Part shown: in pieces, positions 1 to 6,489 of the stretch
How positions within the stretch are numbered: the stretch's first letter is position 1
How the letters are laid out: each line of letters begins with the position of its first letter
Source of the DNA: Proteobacteria bacterium UBA3588
Lineage (GTDB): Bacteria > Pseudomonadota > Gammaproteobacteria > Thiohalomonadales > Thiohalomonadaceae
Direction: 5' to 3'
Assembly (NCBI GenBank): GCA_002376325.1
Contig: DFMR01000051.1
Coordinates: 1 to 16,388 of the forward strand
Length of the DNA stretch: 16,388 nt
Position numbers and translations under genes: made by a program
The notes under the pieces: generated by a model
The model's input: only the letters and a program-made list of their open reading frames with translations
Databases searched by the model: none
Told to the model about the DNA's origin: nothing

Positions 1-1
1 C

Positions 2-379
2 TATGCCCAGGCCTTGGTTGCGGGTCTGCCGCTCGATGAAGGTCAGGTGCCGGTGATCCACACCGACTGCGCCTTTGGCCGTTGGTATTACGGCCCCGGC
101 CAGAAGCTTTCGACCCTCACCTCGTTCCAGGCCATCGAGGTGCCCCACGAGGCGCTGCATGCCATCTATCTGCAAATCTTCAAGAAGCTGTTCGAAACTG
201 AGGATCGCAGTTTCTTCGAAAAGCTGATCGGCGCCTCGAAAAAAAGCGATCGCAAGGAGCAGATCGCGGAACTGCTGGACCGGCTGATCGGGATGTCGAA
301 GACCCTGCTGGCGGCGATCGAGCTGCTGGAACAGGAAGTGATGGCGCTGGATGAGGCCGAGGTGACGGCTCTCATATGA
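2..379 (+). CDS. CZB (chemoreceptor zinc-binding) domain protein, 5' end missing
   Basis: The frame is open from the window edge to a TGA stop, giving about 125 residues; the true start lies upstream, and the internal TTG at 14 is not convincing. The visible part carries the CZB signature: an HTDCAFGRWYY segment (the conserved Cys followed by G-[KR]-W-Y), then PHEALHAIY with two further His residues. In this family one Cys and three His bind zinc, and the most N-terminal His is expected in the missing part. The C-terminal 60 residues are charged and helical, with no transmembrane segment. CZB domains sense redox state, hypochlorous acid or zinc, either attached to chemoreceptors and diguanylate cyclases or alone. 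No methyl-accepting or GGDEF domain is visible here, so the full architecture is unknown. The gene converges on the DsrC-like gene. Domain call firm, function open. Confidence 0.8.
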   Translation, partial: YAQALVAGLPLDEGQVPVIHTDCAFGRWYYGPGQKLSTLTSFQAIEVPHEALHAIYLQIFKKLFETEDRSFFEKLIGASKKSDRKEQIAELLDRLIGMSKTLLAAIELLEQEVMALDEAEVTALI

Positions 380-383
380 TCCG

Positions 384-408
384 CCGCGCTCCGTCACACG
401 GAGCGCGG
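384..408. terminator. Strong hairpin between convergent genes, possible bidirectional terminator
   Basis: An 11-bp perfect stem (CCGCGCTCCGT / ACGGAGCGCGG) encloses a 3-nt CAC loop. It starts 4 bp after the CZB gene stop and ends 32 bp before the stop of the opposing DsrC-like gene. No T-tract follows on either strand, so it is not a canonical intrinsic terminator. It could still stop or stabilise both convergent transcripts. Confidence 0.5.
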
Positions 409-440
409 TAACGTTGCCGTCCCCGCATGCGGCGCAATCG

Positions 441-812
441 CTATTCCACGCTGCCGAAGGACGGATCGGTGGTATAGGCCGGCAACGGCAGGCCGGCGAT
501 GCGCGATCCCTGGGCCACCGGTCCGTTGGGGAACAGCCGGTAGAGATGCTTGCTTCCGCCGCGGTCGTGAAACGCCCGGTCCAGCTCCTCGACCAGAACA
601 CGGCCGCTCTTGGCCGGTCCAACCCGGCGATAACGCTCGCGCAGGAAACGCACCACGTCCCAATGGTCGTCGGTGAGCGCGATCCCTTCCAGCGCCGCCA
701 GCCGTTCCGCCTCGCGTTCGTTCCAGGGCGGTAGGTCGAACAGATGGCCTTCCGGGTCATCCGCAGCCGATACCTCGCCGCCGATAAATTTGTTGATGTC
801 TACGTTGGTCAT
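441..812 (-). CDS. DsrC/TusE-family protein lacking all conserved cysteines
   Basis: The product is 123 residues and matches the DsrC/TusE/DsvC fold family along its length: a DPEGHLFDLPPW segment near the N-terminus, ALTDDHWDVVRFLRERY in the middle, then LYRLFPNGP and RIAGLPLP at the end. DsrC carries sulfur as a persulfide or trisulfide on C-terminal cysteines, one in the CxxAGLPKP region and one in the final GC[VI]. Here the first position is Ser (QGSRIAGLP), the terminal Cys is absent (PLPAYTTDPSFGSVE), and the whole protein has no Cys. It therefore cannot carry sulfur by the known chemistry. Cys-less relatives (RspA-type) have been proposed to be regulatory. The ATG at 812 is chosen because GGAGG precedes it by 6 nt; an in-frame ATG at 848 would add 12 unconserved residues. 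It may be transcribed alone or after the SpmAB gene, 247 bp upstream. Confidence 0.88.
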   Translation of the reverse strand: MTNVDINKFIGGEVSAADDPEGHLFDLPPWNEREAERLAALEGIALTDDHWDVVRFLRERYRRVGPAKSGRVLVEELDRAFHDRGGSKHLYRLFPNGPVAQGSRIAGLPLPAYTTDPSFGSVE

Positions 813-818
813 GGGCCG

Positions 819-823
819 CCTCC
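819..823 (-). promoter_or_regulatory. Shine-Dalgarno site fixing the DsrC-like start
   Basis: GGAGG on the minus strand lies 6 nt before the ATG at 812 and supports that start over the in-frame ATG at 848. Confidence 0.7.
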
Positions 824-1059
824 ATTCGTCTACTCGGGCCGGGAACACCCCGATGCCCTACCATTCCTGTCAGCTGATCAAAGTATAGTCGACACGCACC
901 ACGGCCTGCGCACCGGTACCGACCTGTCGACCCGCAGCGGGCAAGAAGGGAGCGGCGCACTGTCGATGTGCAGGGTCTGCCCATGGCGGGGGGATCGGCA
1001 AGAAAGATCTGGACCGCTCTCCCGGCGGCGCAGCGGGGCACCTCAGCTCCGTCGGACAA
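824..1059. other. Intergenic spacer between SpmAB and DsrC-like genes
   Basis: This stretch lies between the SpmAB stop and the ribosome-binding site of the DsrC-like gene. No coding frame looks real. On the minus strand a TATACT hexamer at 887-882 could be a -10 element for the DsrC-like gene, but I find no good -35 at 16-18 bp from it. There is no clear terminator for the SpmAB gene. Confidence 0.4.
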
Positions 1060-2334
1060 CTAGCGAAACAGGAAACGGCAGGCGATGATCGCCGCGGCGA
1101 TACCCACGATATCCGCGGTCAGTGCCGCCAACACCGCATGCCGCACCCGCCTGACCTGGACCGCGCCGAAATAGACCGCAAGCACATAAAAAGTGGTTTC
1201 GGTCGAACCCTGCAACGTACTCACCAGATAGCCGGTGTAACTGTCCGGTCCGATCTTCGGATCGTTGATGATCGATGCCAGCACCCCGTAGGCTCCGGAG
1301 CCCGACAGCGGGCGCAACAGCGCCATCGGCAGCGCCTGGGCAGGCAGGCCGATGGCGCCGGTCCACGGCGCCAGCCAGGAAATAAACGCATCAAGCGCAC
1401 CGCTGGCACGCAGCATCGCCACCGAAACCAGGATCGCCACCAGGTAGGGGATGATCCGCACCGCTACCTGAACTCCCTCCTTAGCGCCGTCGACGAACAC
1501 TTCGTAGATGCGCACCCGCCGAACCAGCCCAAAGAGCAGAAACCCCAGCATCAGTCCCGGCAGGATCCAGGGCGCGACATGCTTGCCGTAGACCACGCTC
1601 AGCGGCACCAACGCGATGAGTGTCCCCATGCTCAACAGCGACACCCATAACGGGTAAGCCGCGCCGGTATCCTGCAGCGGCGCCGCAATCGCGGGTGCCG
1701 CCACGGCTGCGGGGCCGTCGGCGGACCCCGGCAGCGGGAAAAATCGCCGATAGATGAACGTCGCCACGATCGCTGCGGCGGTGGAGCAGAGCGTCGCGAA
1801 CAGGGTCGTCGGCAGGATACCCGCCGGGTCGGCGGAGCCGGCCGCGGCGCGCAACGCAATCACGCCGGTGGGGAGCAAGGTGACGCTGGAGGTATTGATG
1901 GCCAGGAACAGCACCATCGGATCGGTCGCCGTACCGGGGCGCGGATTGAGCCGTTCCAGCTCCTGCATGGCGCGGATCCCGAACGGCGTAGCGGCGTTGC
2001 CGAGGCCGAGCGCGTTGGCCGAGAGGTTGAGGATCATCGCCCCCATCGCCGGATGGTCCGGCGGCACATCGGGAAACAGCTGCGTCATCAGGGGGCGAAT
2101 CAGGCGCGCAAGGATGGTCAGCATGCCGCCCGCTTCGGCCACCTTCATCAGCCCCAGAAACAGGGTCATGACCCCCACCAGGCCGAGCGCCAGGGTGATC
2201 GAGCCGCCGGCCGAATCGACCATCGCCTTGGACAGCGCATCCATCGGCGAGGTGCCCGCTCCCGCCCAGCCCAACTGGTGCCAGGCGGCGGAACCAAAAG
2301 CGGCAGCGACGAGAAAGAAGAAGACGATGTTCAT
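1060..2334 (-). CDS. Fused SpmA-SpmB-type membrane protein (nucleoside-recognition Gate domains)
   Basis: The product is a 424-residue polytopic inner-membrane protein made of two Gate-domain halves. The first, about residues 1-200, resembles SpmA: an N-terminal membrane helix, then LGLMKVAEAGGM, FPDVPPDHPAMGAM and LSANALGLGNAATPFG. After a low-complexity Ala/Pro/Gly linker, the second half (about 230-424) resembles SpmB: VFVDGAKEGVQVAVRIIPYL, LLRPLSGSGAYGV, IGPDSYTGYL and STETTFYVLAVYFGAV. In Bacillus, spmA and spmB are separate genes for spore-core dehydration; proteobacterial fusions occur in non-sporulating bacteria and have no settled substrate, transport being assumed from the fold. The gene begins 69 bp after the pat stop on the same strand, so co-transcription is plausible. 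No good Shine-Dalgarno site precedes the ATG. Family call firm, role unknown. Confidence 0.88.
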   Translation of the reverse strand: MNIVFFFLVAAAFGSAAWHQLGWAGAGTSPMDALSKAMVDSAGGSITLALGLVGVMTLFLGLMKVAEAGGMLTILARLIRPLMTQLFPDVPPDHPAMGAMILNLSANALGLGNAATPFGIRAMQELERLNPRPGTATDPMVLFLAINTSSVTLLPTGVIALRAAAGSADPAGILPTTLFATLCSTAAAIVATFIYRRFFPLPGSADGPAAVAAPAIAAPLQDTGAAYPLWVSLLSMGTLIALVPLSVVYGKHVAPWILPGLMLGFLLFGLVRRVRIYEVFVDGAKEGVQVAVRIIPYLVAILVSVAMLRASGALDAFISWLAPWTGAIGLPAQALPMALLRPLSGSGAYGVLASIINDPKIGPDSYTGYLVSTLQGSTETTFYVLAVYFGAVQVRRVRHAVLAALTADIVGIAAAIIACRFLFR

Positions 2335-2403
2335 CGGGACGCGCGCAGGCGGGATTGCGGGAACGCAACGGGGTAGATGCCGGTACCGTCGCGCTGCCCC
2401 GGC

Positions 2404-5082
2404 TCACAGCTCCTTGCAAACATACTTGATCGCAGGGTCTTCGACGCTGGTGCTGACGGCAAACCCCAATGATCGCACGAACGAAAGCATGTTGTGGTTG
2501 GCCGCCAACACCTCGCCTTCCATGATGCGCAGGGCGCGCATGCGCGCCGTTTCGATCAGGGCATCCATCAAGCGGTGGGCAATACCCTTGCGCTGCCACG
2601 CATCGGACACGACCAGGGCGAATTCGCAGGTGGTCATGTCCGGGTTGGTCACGTAGCGCGACACCCCTATTTCCTCGTCCATCCCATCCTTCTCGATGAC
2701 GGCGATAAAGGCCATCTCGCGGTCGTAGTCGATTTGCGTGAAGCGCGCCAGCATCCCCGGCGTCAGCTCGTCGATGGTCTGCATGAAACGGAAGTACTTG
2801 GCCTGCTCCGACAGATTGCGCACGAATTCCTGTTCGATCTCCGCATCCTCCGGACGGATCGGACGAATCACCAAATCGGTGCCGTCGGGCAGCTGCCAGC
2901 GGCTGACCAGATGGGTCGGATAGGGATAGATCGCCATGTGGCTGTAGCGGGCGCGGGTCGAGGAGTGGTAATCAACCACCACGCGCGCATCGACGGCGAT
3001 GGCACCCCTCTCGTCGAGAATGAGCGGATTGATATCCAACTCCCTCACCCAGGGCAGTTCGCAGGCGATCTCCGACACCCGCAGCAGCACGTTTTCCAAC
3101 GCCTGAATATCGGAGGGAGGCATGTGGCGAAAAGCACCGAGCATCTTCGCCACCCTGGTGCGCTGAATCAGATCCTTGGCCAGGAACCGGTTGAGCGGCG
3201 GCAACATCACCGCTCGGTCCCCCATCACCTCCACGGTGATGCCGCCGGCGCCAAAGGTAATCACCGGACCGAATACCGGATCGGTGGAGATGCCGACCAG
3301 CAGCTCGCGGCCGTTGGGACGTTGCAGCATCGGTTCGATGGTGACGCCGTCGAGGCGCGCCTCGGGCCGGTTGCGACGCACCGACTGCACGATGTCGTTA
3401 TAGGCGCTGCGCACACCCTGAGCGGTGTTGATGCCCAGCCGTACGCCGCCGGCGTCGGACTTGTGGGTGATGTCCGGCGAATTGACCTTGAGCGCCACCG
3501 GCAGTCCCATGGACTCGGCCTGCACCAGCGCCTCGTTGGGCGAGCGCACCACCACCGCCCGTGCCGTCGGGATATGGAAGGCGCCCAGTACCGCCTTCGA
3601 CTCGCTCTCGGACAGCACCTTGCGCCCCTCCGCCAGCGAGCCCTCAATGATCAGCCGCGCCCCTTCGATGTCGGGCGGCACCCGCTGATAGATGGGGCCC
3701 GGCGCCTGCAACAGCAGCTGCTGGTTACGGTAGTAGGCGGTCAACGAGTAGAAGGCCTCCACCGCCGCCTCCGGCGTATGGAAGGTGGGCAACCCGGCCT
3801 CCACCAGCGCCGCACGGCCCTGCGCCACCTGGGTCTGGCCCATCCAGGAGCAGAGCACCGGCTTGTTGTGCTGATGGGCGAGCTTGCCGATGCTTTCCGC
3901 CACCTCCTTCGGCGCGGTCATCGCCTGCGGCGTCAGGATCACCAGCAGACCGTCGACTCCATGATCGGACAGGCACGCGTCCACCGCGGCGGCATAACGC
4001 TCCGGCGTGGCGTCACCGATCACATCCACCGGATTGGCGTGGGACCAGGTAGGCGGCAGCACCTCGTTGAGGCGGGCGACGGTGCTCTCCGACAGTTCGG
4101 CGAGCGGTATGCCCATATCGGCGGCACGGTCGCTGGCCATCACCCCGGGGCCGCCGCCGTTGGTCAGGATGCAGAGTCGCTCGCCCTCGGCACGGAACCC
4201 GGCATCGAGGGTACTGGCATTGGAAAACAGATGGCCGATACGCATGCCGCGCACGGCGCCGGCGCGGCGCAACGCCGCGTCGAATACGTCGTCGGCGCCG
4301 GCCAGTGCGCCGGTATGCGACAAGGCCGCCTTGGAGCCGCTGCTGTGGCGTCCCACCTTGAGGGCGATCACCGGCTTGACCCGCGCCACCGCACGGATCG
4401 CGCTCATGAAGCTACGCGCGTTATGAATGCCTTCGATGTAGAGCAGGATGCTGTCGGTCGTGGGGTCATTGACCAGGTAATCGAGCACGTCGCCGAAGTC
4501 GAGGTCGGCGGAGATGCCGGTGGAGACCACCGCAGAGAAACCGATACCGTTGGGTTCGGCCCAGTCGAGGATGGCGGTACAGATGGCACCGGACTGTGAG
4601 ACCAGAGCGACATTGCCGGCGCGCGCGCCCCCCTTGTTGAAGGTGACGTTGAGCCCGATGTCCGGACGCATGATGCCCAGGCAGTTGGGGCCGATGAAGC
4701 GGATACCGTAGCGGCGCGCGTTCTCCAGCACCGCCTTTTCCAGCTTCAACCCCTGCGGCCCGACCTCGCGAAAACCGGCCGAGAGAATCACCGCCGCCTT
4801 GACGCCATGCTGGCCGCAATCCTCGATAATGCTGGCCACCGTCGTTGCCGGGGTGGTGATCACCGCTAGGTCGATGGGCTTGCCCAGCGCCTCCAACGAG
4901 GCATAGGCCTTGTGACCCTGCACCTCAGGGCGTTTAGGGTTAATGGGATAGACGTCGCCCTTGAAACCGCCCTCGATCATGTTTTTGAACACCAGCATCC
5001 CGACCGCATCATGGCGATCGCTGGCACCAAAAACAGCAACGGATTTCGGTTCGAACAGTCGTTTGAGATAGTGTTGCGCCAT
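2404..5082 (-). CDS. pat: PatZ-like protein: ADP-forming acyl-CoA synthetase fused to GNAT lysine acetyltransferase
   Basis: The product is 892 residues, close to E. coli PatZ (886 from recall). Order of domains: a CoA-binding Rossmann domain (FEPKSVAVFGAS at the N-terminus), succinyl-CoA-synthetase-like domains (FIGPNCLG, ALVSQSGA), an ATP-grasp domain (about 475-700; VALKVNSPDITHKSDAGGV), and a C-terminal GNAT domain (about 730-892) with an acetyl-CoA loop around QRKGIAHRL and an acidic residue in CEFALVV. GNAT domains of this family acetylate lysines, classically the catalytic lysine of acetyl-CoA synthetase. The motif SHTGALAG keeps the catalytic phospho-histidine (His256, codon 4317-4315) of ADP-forming acetyl-CoA synthetases, which I recall as lost in E. 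coli PatZ; the N-terminal half may therefore be active. The start at 5082 is preceded by GGGGA at 5 nt and matches family N-termini; an in-frame ATG at 5145 adds 21 unconserved residues. Divergent from the deacetylase gene. Confidence 0.93.
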   Translation of the reverse strand: MAQHYLKRLFEPKSVAVFGASDRHDAVGMLVFKNMIEGGFKGDVYPINPKRPEVQGHKAYASLEALGKPIDLAVITTPATTVASIIEDCGQHGVKAAVILSAGFREVGPQGLKLEKAVLENARRYGIRFIGPNCLGIMRPDIGLNVTFNKGGARAGNVALVSQSGAICTAILDWAEPNGIGFSAVVSTGISADLDFGDVLDYLVNDPTTDSILLYIEGIHNARSFMSAIRAVARVKPVIALKVGRHSSGSKAALSHTGALAGADDVFDAALRRAGAVRGMRIGHLFSNASTLDAGFRAEGERLCILTNGGGPGVMASDRAADMGIPLAELSESTVARLNEVLPPTWSHANPVDVIGDATPERYAAAVDACLSDHGVDGLLVILTPQAMTAPKEVAESIGKLAHQHNKPVLCSWMGQTQVAQGRAALVEAGLPTFHTPEAAVEAFYSLTAYYRNQQLLLQAPGPIYQRVPPDIEGARLIIEGSLAEGRKVLSESESKAVLGAFHIPTARAVVVRSPNEALVQAESMGLPVALKVNSPDITHKSDAGGVRLGINTAQGVRSAYNDIVQSVRRNRPEARLDGVTIEPMLQRPNGRELLVGISTDPVFGPVITFGAGGITVEVMGDRAVMLPPLNRFLAKDLIQRTRVAKMLGAFRHMPPSDIQALENVLLRVSEIACELPWVRELDINPLILDERGAIAVDARVVVDYHSSTRARYSHMAIYPYPTHLVSRWQLPDGTDLVIRPIRPEDAEIEQEFVRNLSEQAKYFRFMQTIDELTPGMLARFTQIDYDREMAFIAVIEKDGMDEEIGVSRYVTNPDMTTCEFALVVSDAWQRKGIAHRLMDALIETARMRALRIMEGEVLAANHNMLSFVRSLGFAVSTSVEDPAIKYVCKEL

Positions 5083-5459
5083 AGCAGTCCCCAGTGCGTC
5101 CCCTGGCCGCGCGCCAACGGCCATCCGTGCGGGCAGCGGCTGCATCGCCGCACCCGCCCCTGTCTGGCGCCCGTGCTCCCGTCTCGCTACTGCGCCTTCC
5201 CTGCGTTGTTCGCCCTGCTATGAGCGAAAGAGGCGGCATGCCACCGCCGTCTTCGGTCCGTATTGATGCCGATATTAAAACACAAAAATTGCAGAAAATA
5301 ACCGCAGTGAACTACTCAACTGATTGACTGCGTGCCGACTGCAACCGCCGCTCCTATCTTCCACGGCCGGCACCGAACGGAGGTCGACGGCTGGTCAGCC
5401 GCCGGTGACGGTGGTAACGTCGACGGACTATCGATCCATGTCGCAAATCTGTCCACTCC
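5083..5459. promoter_or_regulatory. Divergent intergenic region between pat and the deacetylase gene
   Basis: This 377-bp stretch must hold the pat promoter, and probably that of the deacetylase. The segment 5262-5332 is markedly AT-richer than its surroundings and is the likeliest promoter area, but I find no convincing -35/-10 pair. Seen in it: GGCGG-N7-CCGCC at 5231-5247; a half-matched Fnr/Dnr box at 5263-5276 (TTGAT-GCCG-ATATT); a 6-bp inverted repeat CGGCTG-GT-CAGCCG at 5388-5401; and GTCGACGG repeated at 5383 and 5418. No believable gene lies here. Confidence 0.5.
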
Positions 5460-6389
5460 ATGAAAACTGCTTACATCTCGCACACCGACTGCCTGTTGCA
5501 CAACATGGGTGATTTTCACCCGGAAAGCCCACAGCGGCTGCACGCAATAGAGGACCGCCTGGTGGCGGCCCACCTGATGTCGTTGCTGCGCCATTACGAT
5601 GCTCCGGCCGTGACCCGCGAGCAGTTGCTGCGCGTGCATGCCGCCGACTACGTCGACGGCTTGGCAGCGCGGGCACCGGAACCGGGCGCCAAACCGGTGA
5701 TGCTCGATCCGGACACATGGCTTGCCGCGCAGACCCTGCCCGCCGCGCAGCGCGCCGCCGGCGCGGCGGTCCTGGCGGTCGACCTGATCATGGGCGGCGA
5801 GGCGGAAACCGCCTTTTGCGCCATACGCCCGCCCGGCCACCATGCGGAACGGCGGCGCGCAATGGGCTTCTGCTTTTTCAATAACGTGGCGGTCGGTGCC
5901 GCCCATGCGCTCGCCGTGCATGGTCTGGAGCGGGTAGCCATTCTCGATTTCGATGCACACCACGGCAACGGCACCGAAGACATCTTCAAGGACGAGCCGC
6001 GGGTACTGTACTGCTCCACGTTCCAGTATCCGTTCTATCCCAACACGCCGCTGGCACAGCGTCCCAATCTGGTCTACAGCAAATTGGCGGCCGGCGCCTA
6101 TAGCGACACTTTTCACGCCGCGGTCGAGCGCGACTGGATACCGGCGCTGGAACGGTTCAAACCGCAGATGATCTTCGTCTCGGCCGGCTTCGACGCCCAT
6201 TTCGAGGACGACATGAGTGCGCTCAATCTGCTCGACGTCGACTATGCCTGGGTCACGGAACGCATTGTGGAGGCGGCGGAACTTTATGCGGAAAACCGCA
6301 TCGTCTCGGTGCTTGAGGGTGGCTACGTCATGAACCCTCTCGGTCGCAGCGCGGCGGCCCACATCAAGGTGCTGATGGGAATAAATTGA
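5460..6389 (+). CDS. Histone-deacetylase-superfamily protein (AcuC / acetylpolyamine amidohydrolase-like)
   Basis: The 309-residue protein has the full catalytic set of the zinc-dependent HDAC superfamily: RPPGHHAE with tandem His127-His128, GFCFFNNVA, LDFDAHHGNGTE with zinc ligands Asp165 and His167, SAGFDAH with the third ligand Asp245, and the catalytic Tyr289 in LEGGY. It should therefore be active, removing acetyl groups from lysines or small acetylated amines. It has no signal peptide, so it acts in the cytoplasm. Bacterial relatives include AcuC, which deacetylates acetyl-CoA synthetase in Bacillus, and acetylpolyamine amidohydrolases; sequence alone does not separate the substrates. 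It is divergent from the Pat acetyltransferase gene, which favours protein lysine deacetylation, and lies 100 bp upstream of nifJ on the same strand. The ATG has no clear Shine-Dalgarno site, and no in-frame alternative lies just upstream. Confidence 0.92.
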   Translation: MKTAYISHTDCLLHNMGDFHPESPQRLHAIEDRLVAAHLMSLLRHYDAPAVTREQLLRVHAADYVDGLAARAPEPGAKPVMLDPDTWLAAQTLPAAQRAAGAAVLAVDLIMGGEAETAFCAIRPPGHHAERRRAMGFCFFNNVAVGAAHALAVHGLERVAILDFDAHHGNGTEDIFKDEPRVLYCSTFQYPFYPNTPLAQRPNLVYSKLAAGAYSDTFHAAVERDWIPALERFKPQMIFVSAGFDAHFEDDMSALNLLDVDYAWVTERIVEAAELYAENRIVSVLEGGYVMNPLGRSAAAHIKVLMGIN

Positions 6390-6431
6390 ACTCCGCCACC
6401 CGTTGGGCATCTCCTGTTATGTCGTCTATGC

Positions 6432-6462
6432 TTGACCTTGTCATCGGATCGCCAGTCATAAC
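6432..6462 (+). promoter_or_regulatory. Candidate promoter upstream of nifJ
   Basis: TTGACC at 6432-6437 resembles a -35 element, and CATAAC at 6457-6462 a weak -10. The 19-bp spacing is longer than ideal. It would start transcription about 20 bp before the nifJ ribosome-binding site, allowing nifJ expression independent of the deacetylase gene. No Fnr/Dnr box is apparent in the gap. Confidence 0.3.
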
Positions 6463-6477
6463 AACAACGCCGTACAT

Positions 6478-6483
6478 GGGGAG
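6478..6483 (+). promoter_or_regulatory. Shine-Dalgarno site of nifJ
   Basis: GGGGAG lies 6 nt before the ATG at 6490 and supports that start. Confidence 0.65.
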
Positions 6484-6489
6484 TAAACA

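Noticed and set aside
2494..4599. A 701-codon open frame antisense to pat
   Set aside because: It is a His/Arg/Gly-rich reading of GC-rich coding DNA, with no recognisable domain, opposite a gene whose domains are all clear.
5263..5276. Fnr/Dnr box candidate TTGAT-GCCG-ATATT
   Set aside because: Only one half-site is complete; the second matches two of five positions, so it is not called as a site on its own.
5316..6410. A 364-codon frame antisense to the deacetylase gene
   Set aside because: No family signature, and it overlaps a complete HDAC catalytic set on the other strand.
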